The notes under the pieces: generated by a model
The model's input: only the letters and a program-made list of their open reading frames with translations
Told to the model about the DNA's origin: nothing
Database searches by the model: none
Source: Candidatus Competibacteraceae bacterium
GTDB lineage: Bacteria; Bacteroidota; Bacteroidia; CAIKAF01
Direction: 5' to 3'
Assembly: GCA_014879445.1 (NCBI GenBank)
Contig: JACSSC010000021.1
Location: 1 to 61,964, forward strand
Length of the DNA: 61,964 bases
Program-made: the position numbers and the translations under genes
Shown: piece by piece, positions 47,335 through 56,158 of the stretch
Layout of the letters: the number at the start of each line of letters is the position of its first letter
Position numbering within the stretch: the first letter of the stretch is position 1

Positions 47335-47363
47335 AAGCCCGGCAAATAGTCGGGCTTTTTTTC
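47335..47363 (+). terminator. Rho-independent terminator of S46 peptidase gene
   Basis: The stem AAGCCCG / CGGGCTT with a 9-base loop is followed by seven or more T residues; preceding T and following A/T bases extend the pairing. It separates the gene from the convergent purD. Confidence 0.85.
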
Positions 47364-47371
47364 ATTTGCTG

Positions 47372-48643
47372 TTAAATATCAAAACCGATATCTCTGCGGT
47401 AATACATGTCGTCGAAATGAATAAGAGATATTTCGTTGTATGCTTTAGACAATGCGTCTTGAATAGAAGATCCTAAAGCAGTAACACACATCACGCGTCC
47501 ACCTGATGTTAGCAAACGATTATCTTCTTGTGTTGTTCCAGCATGAAACACTTTACTATTTGTAATATTTTCCAAACCATGAATCACGCGATTTTTTTCA
47601 AACTGGCCAGGATATCCTCCCGAAGCCAATACTACAGTTATACATGCATCTGGAATAATATCAAGCGTACCTTGATACAATTCATTCGTTTCGAGTAAAG
47701 AAAATAAAGCTACAATATCAGAAGAAATGCGTGGCAAAACGGCCTCCGTTTCTGGATCTCCCATTCGACAGTTATATTCAACAACTTTGGGTTCGCCTTG
47801 TACGTTCATAAGTCCGAAATATACAAACCCTTTATATGCTATATTTTCAGATTTTAATCCCTCAATTGTGGGTTGGATAATACGCTCTTCAACTTTTTGC
47901 ATAAAAGCATCATCAGCAAATGGAACAGGAGAAACTGCACCCATTCCACCTGTATTAGGTCCGCTATCAGCTTCTCCAATACGCTTATAATCTTTAGCCG
48001 TAGGTAAAATTTTATAATGTACGCCATCTGTAAGCGCAAAAACTGAACATTCCACCCCTTTCATAAATTCCTCAATTACTACCTTATGACCTGCTTCACC
48101 AAATCGGTTTTCGCTCAGCATCAAAGAAAGTTCTCTTTTGGCTTCATCTAAATTATCCAAAATTAAAACACCTTTACCGGCGGCCAGTCCGTCGGCTTTT
48201 AGCACATAAGGTGGTTTTAGAGATTCCAAAAATTGAAACCCCTGATATAGATTTTCTTTTGTAAATGTTTGATAAGAAGCGGTTGGGATTTTATATTTTT
48301 GCATAAAAGATTTGGCAAAATCTTTACTACCTTCCAACCTGGCGGCTTCTTTTGAAGGTCCAATCACCTTTACAAAACTCAAATCGGGGTGGTTCTTAAA
48401 ATAGTCATAAATTCCTCTAACAAGAGGTTCTTCAGGGCCAACAACAATCATGGAGATTTTTTCTTTCTGCACAAAATCTGCTATCTGATCAAAATCATGG
48501 ATATCCATTTTTACGTTAACACCATGCTGGGCTGTCCCTGGATTTCCTGGCGTAATAAATAAAGCATCTATCAATTTACTTTGGCTTATTTTCCATGCAA
48601 ATGCATGTTCTCGCCCTCCCGATCCAATTAATAATATTCTCAT
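47372..48643 (-). CDS. purD: Phosphoribosylamine-glycine ligase
   Basis: A 423-residue ATP-grasp enzyme making glycinamide ribonucleotide in purine synthesis. GSGGREHAFAWKI is at the N-terminus; VLKADGLAAGKGV and FMKGVECSVFAL are ATP-grasp loops; GPNTGGMGAVSP and EYNCRMGDPETEAVLP are family hallmarks near the Mg and product sites. It starts 11 bases after the end of the acyl-CoA carboxyltransferase gene, so the two are co-transcribed; no metabolic link is obvious. purN, the next enzyme of the pathway, lies 3 kb away on the other strand. Confidence 0.96.
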   Translation of the reverse strand: MRILLIGSGGREHAFAWKISQSKLIDALFITPGNPGTAQHGVNVKMDIHDFDQIADFVQKEKISMIVVGPEEPLVRGIYDYFKNHPDLSFVKVIGPSKEAARLEGSKDFAKSFMQKYKIPTASYQTFTKENLYQGFQFLESLKPPYVLKADGLAAGKGVLILDNLDEAKRELSLMLSENRFGEAGHKVVIEEFMKGVECSVFALTDGVHYKILPTAKDYKRIGEADSGPNTGGMGAVSPVPFADDAFMQKVEERIIQPTIEGLKSENIAYKGFVYFGLMNVQGEPKVVEYNCRMGDPETEAVLPRISSDIVALFSLLETNELYQGTLDIIPDACITVVLASGGYPGQFEKNRVIHGLENITNSKVFHAGTTQEDNRLLTSGGRVMCVTALGSSIQDALSKAYNEISLIHFDDMYYRRDIGFDI

Positions 48644-48654
48644 AAGTACAATGG

Positions 48655-50196
48655 TTAAAGAGGTATATTCCCGTGTTTTTTTCTTGGTAATTTTTCGGCT
48701 TTATTTTCGAGCATAGCAAAAGCACGAATCAACTTTTCGCGTGTATGGCCGGGTACAATCACTTCATCTACAAAACCACGAGCAGCGGCCTCATAAGGAT
48801 TGGCAAACATTTCAGCATATTCCCTTTCTTTTTCTTTCCACTTTTCTTCCGGATTATCCGATTTAGTAATTTCATGTTTGAAAATAATTTCTGCAGCCCC
48901 ACGTGCACCCATCACTGCTATCTCGGCTGTAGGCCATGCAAAATTCATGTCTGCTCCTATATGTTTTGAGTTCATTACATCATATGCACCACCATATGCC
49001 TTACGTGTAATTACTGTAATACGGGGTACTGTTGCTTCGCTGAATGCATACAGCAATTTGGCGCCATTAGAGATAATTCCATTCCATTCCTGATCAGTTC
49101 CTGGTAAAAATCCTGGCACATCTTCCAAAACCAATAACGGAATATTGAAACTATCACAAAAACGTACAAAACGCGCCGCTTTATTTGACGATTTAATATC
49201 TAGCACACCCGCCAAAAAAGCCGGCTGATTGGCGACAATACCAATGCTACGACCTGCAATACGTGCAAAACCAACGATAATGTTTTCGGCATAATCTTTA
49301 TGTACCTCAAAAAAACTATCACTATCAACAATACCGGCTATAACCTCTTTCATGTCGTATGGTTGATTAGGGTTTTCTGGAATAATAGAGTCCAAAATCT
49401 GCCTGTATTCATCCTGTAATTCATACATTACACGAGGAGGTAATTCTTCACAATTCTGTGGAATAAAACTCAACAACGATTTTATCGCTTCAATACATTC
49501 AACTTCGTTAGCAAGTGCAAAATGAGTAACCCCCGACTTGGAAGCGTGTGTCATGGCTCCGCCTAATTCTTCAGATGTTACTGTTTCATGCGTAACTGTT
49601 TTTACTACATTAGGCCCGGTAACAAACATATAAGAAGTTTGCTCAACCATCATAATAAAGTCGGTAATGGCAGGCGAATATACAGCCCCGCCGGCGCATG
49701 GCCCCATAATAGCTGATATCTGAGGGACAACGCCCGAACAACGTGTATTTCGATAAAAGATATCGGCATATCCGGCAAGTGAAACAACCCCTTCCTGTAT
49801 TCGAGCGCCTCCTGAATCATTTAATCCGATAATAGGAGCACCATTGCTCATGGCTAAATCCATTATTCGACATATTTTTTCGGCATGTGCCTCTGCCAAA
49901 GACCCGCCCAACACAGTAAAATCCTGAGAAAAAACATAAATCAACCTCCCGTTTACTGTTCCGTATCCTGTTATTACTCCATCACCTAGAAAGGTTTGTT
50001 TATCCAAGCCAAAATGCTTAGATCGGTGCTGTACCAACATACCAATTTCTTCGAAACTTCCTGAATCAAGCAGCAGGTCTATACGTTCACGTGCCGTAAG
50101 TTTGCCTTTACTATGCTGAGAATCTATACGTGATTGACCTCCACCCAATCGGGCTTCAGAAATTTTTGATTGAAGATTGGACAACCTGTCTTTCAT
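48655..50196 (-). CDS. pccB: Acyl-CoA carboxylase carboxyltransferase (beta) subunit, propionyl-CoA type
   Basis: A 513-residue biotin-dependent carboxyltransferase with two crotonase-like halves. The first half has [14 protein letters not shown] and [16 protein letters not shown]; the second has [31 protein letters not shown], read here by its core [10 protein letters not shown], plus [11 protein letters not shown]. It transfers carboxyl from biotin to propionyl-CoA or a related acyl-CoA; in Bacteroidota it may also act in methylmalonyl-CoA decarboxylase. Biotin carboxylase and biotin-carrier genes are not in the window. It is the first gene of an operon with purD; the upstream hypothetical gene is 106 bases away. 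Confidence 0.9.
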   Translation of the reverse strand: MKDRLSNLQSKISEARLGGGQSRIDSQHSKGKLTARERIDLLLDSGSFEEIGMLVQHRSKHFGLDKQTFLGDGVITGYGTVNGRLIYVFSQDFTVLGGSLAEAHAEKICRIMDLAMSNGAPIIGLNDSGGARIQEGVVSLAGYADIFYRNTRCSGVVPQISAIMGPCAGGAVYSPAITDFIMMVEQTSYMFVTGPNVVKTVTHETVTSEELGGAMTHASKSGVTHFALANEVECIEAIKSLLSFIPQNCEELPPRVMYELQDEYRQILDSIIPENPNQPYDMKEVIAGIVDSDSFFEVHKDYAENIIVGFARIAGRSIGIVANQPAFLAGVLDIKSSNKAARFVRFCDSFNIPLLVLEDVPGFLPGTDQEWNGIISNGAKLLYAFSEATVPRITVITRKAYGGAYDVMNSKHIGADMNFAWPTAEIAVMGARGAAEIIFKHEITKSDNPEEKWKEKEREYAEMFANPYEAAARGFVDEVIVPGHTREKLIRAFAMLENKAEKLPRKKHGNIPL

Positions 50197-50302
50197 AATT
50201 TACCTGATAAAATAGGGAAACAAAAAAACAAAGAAAAAATGAGTTGCCCAAAGAGAAAGCGATTACCTTCAATGAAAGGTTCGTTGAATAATAAGATGTG
50301 AG

Positions 50303-50713
50303 TTAAAACAAGGCATCTTCATTGCCAATTGGCCGAGGATACTGCTTGCTAACATCTTCATTTTGATCAAACATAGGCGTTGGTGTAGATGGGATTGGTG
50401 CCGGAGAATCGGATTTATCTTCTTTATCTGTTTTTCGTGCTCTAGATTTTGATGCATGAACAGGTGATGGTTGTTTGGAAACAGATGTTCCAAAACCAGA
50501 CATGCCTACTAAATCCATTCTGTTTTCTTTTAAAAACATACCCAAACTAATGGCCTTCAGTACATCAGAAATAACAAATTCCACCTCCCATTCATCAGGC
50601 ATTTCACGAGGAACAAACTTCGATTCTATTTTATGTTCTGTGCAATATTCAAATACCGCTGACAGATTCTTTTTCTTAACTATTACACTGGGATTGTTAT
50701 GCAACAAACTCAT
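50303..50713 (-). CDS. Conserved-looking hypothetical protein with disordered C-terminus
   Basis: A 136-residue cytoplasmic protein. Residues 1-65 look folded (alternating strands and helices, including LSAVFEYCTEHKI and DEWEVEFVISDVLKAISLGMFLKENRMDL). Residues 75-136 are low complexity, rich in Lys, Ser, Pro and Asp, and probably disordered. No family recognised. A different-frame reading of the same DNA is less plausible. It lies between the carboxyltransferase and the 57-residue membrane protein, all on the minus strand, so a loose operon is possible. Function unknown. Confidence 0.6.
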   Translation of the reverse strand: MSLLHNNPSVIVKKKNLSAVFEYCTEHKIESKFVPREMPDEWEVEFVISDVLKAISLGMFLKENRMDLVGMSGFGTSVSKQPSPVHASKSRARKTDKEDKSDSPAPIPSTPTPMFDQNEDVSKQYPRPIGNEDALF

Positions 50714-50792
50714 AAATCATTGATTTCAAAAAAATAAATAAAAATATCAGGAAAGACAACTCCATCCTGAGAAAACAAGCATGAAACTCGGA

Positions 50793-50966
50793 TTACTTTT
50801 TGAATAATCCTTTGTCGTTTTTATGACTCAACATCTGACTAATCCAATATAATAGGAGAAGTGAGCCAATGCCAATCATAGCAATATTAAATTTCATTCC
50901 GGCCATTTCAATAAACTGAAAAGACCAAACAAAAAACTTTCCAAGTGGAACAAAAAACCAATCCAT
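50793..50966 (-). CDS. Small single-pass or hairpin membrane protein, 57 residues
   Basis: Read directly from the minus strand: it begins MDWFFVPLGKFFVWSFQF, has a hydrophobic core MIGIGSLLLLYWISQML (residues about 30-46), and ends with a basic tail KNDKGLFKK. A TTG-N19-TATTTTTG promoter (50985-51014) lies 18 bases upstream, which supports it being real. The aromatic start followed by one TM helix resembles the short DUF6341-like membrane proteins found near purine genes in Flavobacteriia; that link is from memory and uncertain. Function unknown. Confidence 0.65.
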   Translation of the reverse strand: MDWFFVPLGKFFVWSFQFIEMAGMKFNIAMIGIGSLLLLYWISQMLSHKNDKGLFKK

Positions 50967-50984
50967 AACTCAAAACATTTTGCA

Positions 50985-51014
50985 CAAAAATAAGGGTTTC
51001 TGTTTACAAACCAA
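50985..51014 (-). promoter_or_regulatory. Full -33/-7 promoter of the 57-residue protein gene
   Basis: On the minus strand TTG (51012-51014), 19 bases, TATTTTTG (50985-50992): the best consensus promoter on the minus strand in this window. Confidence 0.75.
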
Positions 51015-51074
51015 TCTCTTTTGATTAATTTTTAGGTTCAATATATGATTCAAAATTACTTCGCGAAATCGCAT

Positions 51075-51082
51075 TATCTTTG
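51075..51082 (+). promoter_or_regulatory. -7 box of purN, immediately before the start codon
   Basis: TATCTTTG, a perfect TAnnTTTG, ends only 4 bases before the purN ATG (51087). The transcript probably begins at or within a few bases of the start codon, i.e. is leaderless. Confidence 0.65.
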
Positions 51083-51086
51083 CCAC

Positions 51087-51659
51087 ATGTATAAAATTGC
51101 AATTTTTGCCTCAGGAGAAGGCACAAATGCCGAACAAATCATCCGTTATTTCAGAGGGAGAGAGATATCTGCACATTTTCTGATTATTTGCAACAATCCC
51201 CATGCAGGTATATTACTGAGAGCACAACAGCTGCACGTGCCTGCTGAGATCTTTCACAAAGCACAATTTGATTCGGGCATGGTATCTGCCCGGATGAAGG
51301 ACTTTAATCCCGATCTTATTGTTTTGGCCGGTTTTCTTTTGAAGATACCTGAAGATATGATTCGCTCATTTCCTGATCGCATCCTTAATATTCACCCTGC
51401 ACTATTGCCTAAATTTGGTGGCAAAGGCATGTATGGAATGCATGTACACCGAGCTGTAATAGAAAAAGGAGAAAAAAAAACCGGCATTACCATTCATTTG
51501 GTTAATGAGCATTATGATGAAGGCCGGATTCTTTTTCAACAATCTGTTCCTGTATTGTCATCCGATACGGCTGAAGATGTAAGTGCAAAAGTTAGAAAAC
51601 TCGAATTGATTCATTATCCCGAAACAATACTTTCATATCTAATAAATACTGCCAAATAA
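51087..51659 (+). CDS. purN: Phosphoribosylglycinamide formyltransferase
   Basis: A 190-residue enzyme transferring formyl from 10-formyl-THF to GAR. MYKIAIFASGEGTNAEQI is the phosphate-binding start; the catalytic Asn and His are in LNIHPALLPKFGGKGMYG; a later Asp-containing segment (NEHYDEGRIL) completes the site. The GMYG variant is typical of Bacteroidota. The start is ATG 51087; an apparent longer start at 51045 would be upstream of the -7 box. The stop codon lies inside a hairpin. Confidence 0.95.
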   Translation: MYKIAIFASGEGTNAEQIIRYFRGREISAHFLIICNNPHAGILLRAQQLHVPAEIFHKAQFDSGMVSARMKDFNPDLIVLAGFLLKIPEDMIRSFPDRILNIHPALLPKFGGKGMYGMHVHRAVIEKGEKKTGITIHLVNEHYDEGRILFQQSVPVLSSDTAEDVSAKVRKLELIHYPETILSYLINTAK

Positions 51660-51676
51660 GCTAATATTTGGCAGTA
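51647..51676. terminator. Convergent hairpin spanning the purN stop codon
   Basis: A perfect 12-bp stem (TACTGCCAAATA / TATTTGGCAGTA) with a 6-base loop includes the purN TAA. It lies between convergent purN and the protease gene. Neither side has a strong T-run, so it may act as a weak bidirectional terminator or 3'-end stabiliser. Confidence 0.55.
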
Positions 51677-51692
51677 AAAATTGTCGCTAATA

Positions 51693-54410
51693 TTATTTGC
51701 GAATAACTAGGGGCCTGTGTATGGAAGTTCCATTAATATTAACTCTAAGTAAATACCAACCAGAAGCTAAGCCACTCACTTGCAATTCGATAAGTGGATG
51801 ATAATCATATTCCTCACACATTACCATCTGCCCTATGCTGTTTAATAGCGTCAGATTAATTTTATCAGGAATAAATAATCCATCTGAAAAACGGATATAA
51901 ACCATATCCATGGCGGGATTGGGATATAAATTAATATCATCTATAAGTATTGACTCATCAATAGACGTATTGTCAGGAATTGTTACATTGTAGTTTTTGG
52001 AACATCCATTGGCATCGGTAATCGTAAAACCAACCGTGCCGGCAGGCAAGTTATTAGCTGTTTGAGTATATTGAATGGGAGATGTAACCCACTGGTATAA
52101 ATAAGGTGATTGACCTGATGTTGGATTGGCTGTTGCGCTACCATTATTTTGCCCATTACTTGCCGGCATAATAGTAAAAGTAGCTTGCGGTAACTCATAA
52201 ACGGTAATAGATTGCTGTGTAGTATGACTGCCTGCAATATTTGTAGCTGTTAAGGAAACCGTATATATGCCAGGCGAATTGAATTGAATATTGCTGGGAT
52301 TCTGAGCAACAGAATTGGCCGGAGTGCCTCCGCCAAAACTCCAAGACCAACTGGTTGGCGTGTTGGTGGATTGGTCTGTAAAGTTGACATATTGTCCTTG
52401 GCAAACTGAGAATGAGCTGGCAGTAAAAGATGAAATAGGGGGCGATGGTAAAGTGGGCGATATTGTAAAATTTGCATTAGAAATATCATAAAAGATATTA
52501 TTTACGGATTCAACCATAATCCTACATGTGGTGGTGGTTGATATTATGTTAGGTACTGTGATTGATTGAGTGCCATCGTTTGGAGTATTGGCCAATAATA
52601 AATAAGGATAAGTATAGCCCCCATCCACAGACAAACGGATATTAACTTGAGAACAACTTACAGGTGACGATTGTGTATTTGCCACATCCCATGTTACGGT
52701 TTGAGTTGAATTTGACAACCAAAAATCGCCAGCAACATTAGGTGAAGTAACCAAAAAAGGGCCGGCAGTACTAGTGAAATTATAACCTACAGTATCATAA
52801 CTTGCGCCACCTCCATTGGCAACATTATCACGAACCATACAACGAAATTTCATTTCACGCGAATAAGTCGGGAGTTTTTCTTTGTTATCGCTTAAATTAT
52901 TAACAACCGTTTGCAATCGTGGGAACCAGCGTGTAGCAGATGTATCAGGATTATAAGACCTGAACAAAGGTGGCGTACCACTTGTAGGGTTTGTAGATAA
53001 ACCAATGGATGCTCCCAAATCATATTCTTCCCAACAATATGTTAGCGGATTGCCATTGGCATCTGCGCCAACTGCTTTAAGTTTGAACGGAGTGCTGATA
53101 GGCACATATTTGCCACCATTGCCTGCATTTACCGTAGGAGGCGTGTTGCCTGTTGATGTAGTTGTAGGGCATCCTGGTTCATTATTTACTATTTCAGTAT
53201 AGATGGTTACATAACTGCGTACATGAAAGTAGTCGTCGCTGTTATTTTGAATATTATCAGGAGAACAGATGCCAGCATAAGCCATAATCGTACTGCCACT
53301 ACCCGGCTCAAAAGCATTGGTTGACGAACGATTTCCATTGCAAGATCCTGATGAAGAATTAAAAGTATGGTTACCATTAAACTGATGCCCCACTTCATGG
53401 GCGACATAATCAATATAAAACGGATCGCCTGTAGGTGCAGGCAGGCCGGTTACACCTTGAGCTTTAACAGAGTTGTCGCAAAGCGATGCCAAGCTGGCAA
53501 CGCCACCTCCACCCGTACTAAATACATGGCCAATATCATAATTTGAAGAACCAATAACATTCGTAACAGTTGTTTGATTTTGACTAAGCATAGCAAAACC
53601 ATCATCGTTAGTATAAGGATCAGTTGATGCATTCAAAAATATCAGGTTATTATTATTGGCAACCAAAATCATCCGAACCGACAAATCTCTTTCATACACT
53701 CCATTGACACGGTTCATAGCAGTTGTCATGGCAGAGGCAACGCTAGAAACGGTGCCGCCATGATAGGTCGCATACTCACCTGTACAAGCAAGCGCCATAC
53801 GATAGGTTCGTAGCGTTGTGCCCAAGGGTAACAATGTTTTTCCCAACATTTCATTTTCATCCATTTCAATTTCAGTATCATTTTCCAAACGACATGAAAA
53901 ATGATCTGCATGGATATTGTTCAAGTCATGTTTATAATACGACTGATAGAATGTAGTATTTTCATTTGCATATGGATCAATACTTACTATGCCTGTTGGC
54001 GATGATACATATGCATGGAAGCCGGTATATGTATAATCCAAACGAATAATGGCATAAGGGTCTGATTTTCCATTCCCCAAAAATGTTCTAATACCTGGAA
54101 ATGATGCAGCAAGTGGTGCTTCCATCATATCATACTGATAAATAATAAAATCATGCAACGCTCCATCAGGCATTGGCAATGAAACTAACATTCCACCCAA
54201 TCCGGAATTTTCTTCAGGAGCTTGATTCAGAAATTGACACAGTTGTGAGTAATCCAGTTTAAAGTTATAAGCTTTGTTGGGAATTATTTGCCTATTAGAT
54301 GTCAGATTCGACAACTCCGAGTCATCTGCATACATGAAAGTAGGTTGTTGGGCATAAACAAAAGAAATAAAAGGGCACAATAGACCCAATAGAAGAAATC
54401 GTGTTTTCAT
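51693..54410 (-). CDS. T9SS-secreted reprolysin-like zinc metalloprotease with PKD domain
   Basis: A 905-residue extracellular protease. The signal peptide covers residues 1-20 (FISFVYA). A propeptide-like region to about 195 is followed by a metzincin catalytic domain with HEVGHQFNGNH near residues 336-346 (HExGHxxxxxH, M12-type), preceded by VAH. A Cys-rich stretch and beta-sandwich region follow. A PKD domain occupies about 655-740 (WSWSFGGGTPAN and the YTVSLTATN strand), then a SprB-like repeat fragment (NGSATANPTSG). The C-terminal type A T9SS sorting domain starts NLYPNPAMDMVYI and ends PLVIRK. Presumably degrades external protein, feeding the S46 peptidase. Substrate unknown. Confidence 0.9.
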   Translation of the reverse strand: MKTRFLLLGLLCPFISFVYAQQPTFMYADDSELSNLTSNRQIIPNKAYNFKLDYSQLCQFLNQAPEENSGLGGMLVSLPMPDGALHDFIIYQYDMMEAPLAASFPGIRTFLGNGKSDPYAIIRLDYTYTGFHAYVSSPTGIVSIDPYANENTTFYQSYYKHDLNNIHADHFSCRLENDTEIEMDENEMLGKTLLPLGTTLRTYRMALACTGEYATYHGGTVSSVASAMTTAMNRVNGVYERDLSVRMILVANNNNLIFLNASTDPYTNDDGFAMLSQNQTTVTNVIGSSNYDIGHVFSTGGGGVASLASLCDNSVKAQGVTGLPAPTGDPFYIDYVAHEVGHQFNGNHTFNSSSGSCNGNRSSTNAFEPGSGSTIMAYAGICSPDNIQNNSDDYFHVRSYVTIYTEIVNNEPGCPTTTSTGNTPPTVNAGNGGKYVPISTPFKLKAVGADANGNPLTYCWEEYDLGASIGLSTNPTSGTPPLFRSYNPDTSATRWFPRLQTVVNNLSDNKEKLPTYSREMKFRCMVRDNVANGGGASYDTVGYNFTSTAGPFLVTSPNVAGDFWLSNSTQTVTWDVANTQSSPVSCSQVNIRLSVDGGYTYPYLLLANTPNDGTQSITVPNIISTTTTCRIMVESVNNIFYDISNANFTISPTLPSPPISSFTASSFSVCQGQYVNFTDQSTNTPTSWSWSFGGGTPANSVAQNPSNIQFNSPGIYTVSLTATNIAGSHTTQQSITVYELPQATFTIMPASNGQNNGSATANPTSGQSPYLYQWVTSPIQYTQTANNLPAGTVGFTITDANGCSKNYNVTIPDNTSIDESILIDDINLYPNPAMDMVYIRFSDGLFIPDKINLTLLNSIGQMVMCEEYDYHPLIELQVSGLASGWYLLRVNINGTSIHRPLVIRK

Positions 54411-54443
54411 AGTTTGAGAAATAAATAAGTACCAAAGTAGGAA

Positions 54444-55031
54444 TTATTTGTATCCCTTCAGCAATCGTTCTACATATTTTCCAATGATATCGAACTCAAG
54501 ATTAACAAAATCAGATACTTTCAATTCAACAAATTGAGTATGGTTATAAGTATAAGGGATGATTGCTACTGAGAATCCTCCTGGATAACTTTTTACTACA
54601 GTTAAACTAACACCATTAACCGTAATAGATCCTTTACTGACAGTAACATATTGTTGATTATCAAATCCAATTTCGAACTCCCAGCTACCATTACACGATG
54701 TAATAGACAATACCTTCCCGATAGTATCAACATGACCTTGCACAATATGCCCATCCAGTCGGTCATTCAACTTCATACTGCGTTCCAAATTAACCAGATT
54801 GCCTGGTTGTAAAAAAGCCAAGTTGGTTCGTTGCAGGGTTTCAGCAATAGCCGTTACGGTGTAATGCGAATCAGATAATCCGTCAACAGTAAGACAAGCG
54901 CCATTGTGAGCCACACTTTGGTCTATTTTCAATTCATGCAAAAACGGTGCTTGAATCAAAAACTGTCTGTTGGAGCCCAAATCAGCCACGTCTATTATTT
55001 TGCCAGTAGTTTCTACTATTCCTGTAAACAT
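54444..55031 (-). CDS. ribE: Riboflavin synthase (alpha subunit)
   Basis: A 195-residue enzyme dismutating 6,7-dimethyl-8-ribityllumazine to riboflavin. Two tandem lumazine-binding repeats are visible: MFTGIVETTGKI at the start with HNGACLTVDGL, and LDGHIVQGHVDTIG with SITVNGVSLTVV in the second. Trimeric cytoplasmic enzyme. The ATG at 55031 is 4 bases after a perfect -7 box (55036-55043), so the message is probably leaderless. There is no FMN riboswitch-like structured leader, since there is no leader. Confidence 0.96.
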   Translation of the reverse strand: MFTGIVETTGKIIDVADLGSNRQFLIQAPFLHELKIDQSVAHNGACLTVDGLSDSHYTVTAIAETLQRTNLAFLQPGNLVNLERSMKLNDRLDGHIVQGHVDTIGKVLSITSCNGSWEFEIGFDNQQYVTVSKGSITVNGVSLTVVKSYPGGFSVAIIPYTYNHTQFVELKVSDFVNLEFDIIGKYVERLLKGYK

Positions 55032-55035
55032 ACAT

Positions 55036-55043
55036 CAAAAGTA
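55036..55043 (-). promoter_or_regulatory. -7 box of ribE, immediately before the start codon
   Basis: TACTTTTG on the minus strand, perfect TAnnTTTG, ends 4 bases before the ribE ATG. Confidence 0.65.
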
Positions 55044-55082
55044 CTGATTATCTTCATACATTTGATATAAATATTCGAATCC

Positions 55083-56156
55083 ATGTACAAACTTTTTAAG
55101 GGCATTTTACTTTTCCATTTTCTCTTTGTATCACTATCTGCCCAAATTGTAATTACAAAAAACCAAATGCCTGTTCCCGATAGTTTATATGCATATAATA
55201 GGGCATTTCCTAACAACATCAATTATTCCAATACAGGGCCAAATTATATTTGGGATTATAGTCAACTTTCTGAATTAAGTTCTGTAATGCTGAGTATGGC
55301 TGACCCTATTCACACCCCTTTCGTGTATCAAGTGATTTTCAACAATCCATTACTTCCCAATAACAATAGCACGCATGCTGAAGAAGGCGTTGAAATTAAT
55401 CTGCCCTCATCTTTTGGATTCTCGCTAACCGATGTGTATAATTTTTATAAAAATTCTAATTCTTCATTTACATTAACAGGAATTGGAGCAACCATTAATG
55501 GCATTCAAACACCTATACCCTATCAGATTAAAGATCAAGTATATTCTTTTCCACTTGAATATGGAGATATTGACACCAGTTCATTTCTATTTGCAATTGA
55601 AATACCAACGATTGGTTATTGGAAGCAATACGGTACGCGTATTAATTCAGTTGACGGATGGGGCACTTTGCTTTTACCTGGGAGTCAGGCATACGAGGTA
55701 CTTAGAATTAAAACATCTTTAACACTTCGCGACACTATTCATTTTGAAAGCAGTGGATTCACACTGCCTGTTACCCGCAAACAATTCGAATATAAATTTA
55801 TCACCCTGCAAAGCGAATTTCCAGCATTGCAAATCAACACGCAGTTGTTATTTTTAAGCACAGGCCCACAAGTTGTTCAATCTGTTTTATACAAAAAAGC
55901 CCCTGTATCCTCATCCATTTATGCTGAAGACAATCCACTTCTGCAAGTATGGCCTAATCCGGTTAGCGACATATTATATCTAAACATGAGTGATGATGCA
56001 ATGCAATATTCATTACTTGATATAAATGGGAAAGAGTTGGAAAATGGACACTTAAAAGAGTTTATTGATGTAAGTCAATATCCGGCTGGGATATATGTAT
56101 TAAAGATTTCAGAAAAAAACGGTTCTGTATCAACAAAACGCATCATTAAGCAATAA
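55083..56156 (+). CDS. Secreted protein with T9SS C-terminal sorting domain
   Basis: A 357-residue exported protein. The signal peptide covers about residues 1-20 (LFVSLSAQ). The 250-residue body is beta-rich with an N-terminal segment of FPNNINYSNTGPNYIWDYSQL type often seen in Bacteroidota secreted proteins of unknown role. The type A T9SS sorting domain starts QVWPNPVSDILYLN, has YSLLDINGKEL and QYPAGIYVLKI, and ends KRIIKQ. It converges on tatC with 2 bases between the stop codons. No enzymatic motif found. Confidence 0.8.
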   Translation: MYKLFKGILLFHFLFVSLSAQIVITKNQMPVPDSLYAYNRAFPNNINYSNTGPNYIWDYSQLSELSSVMLSMADPIHTPFVYQVIFNNPLLPNNNSTHAEEGVEINLPSSFGFSLTDVYNFYKNSNSSFTLTGIGATINGIQTPIPYQIKDQVYSFPLEYGDIDTSSFLFAIEIPTIGYWKQYGTRINSVDGWGTLLLPGSQAYEVLRIKTSLTLRDTIHFESSGFTLPVTRKQFEYKFITLQSEFPALQINTQLLFLSTGPQVVQSVLYKKAPVSSSIYAEDNPLLQVWPNPVSDILYLNMSDDAMQYSLLDINGKELENGHLKEFIDVSQYPAGIYVLKISEKNGSVSTKRIIKQ

Positions 56157-56158
56157 TA

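Noticed and set aside
54960-55100. FMN riboswitch ahead of ribE
   Set aside because: The promoter abuts the start codon, leaving no leader to hold one.
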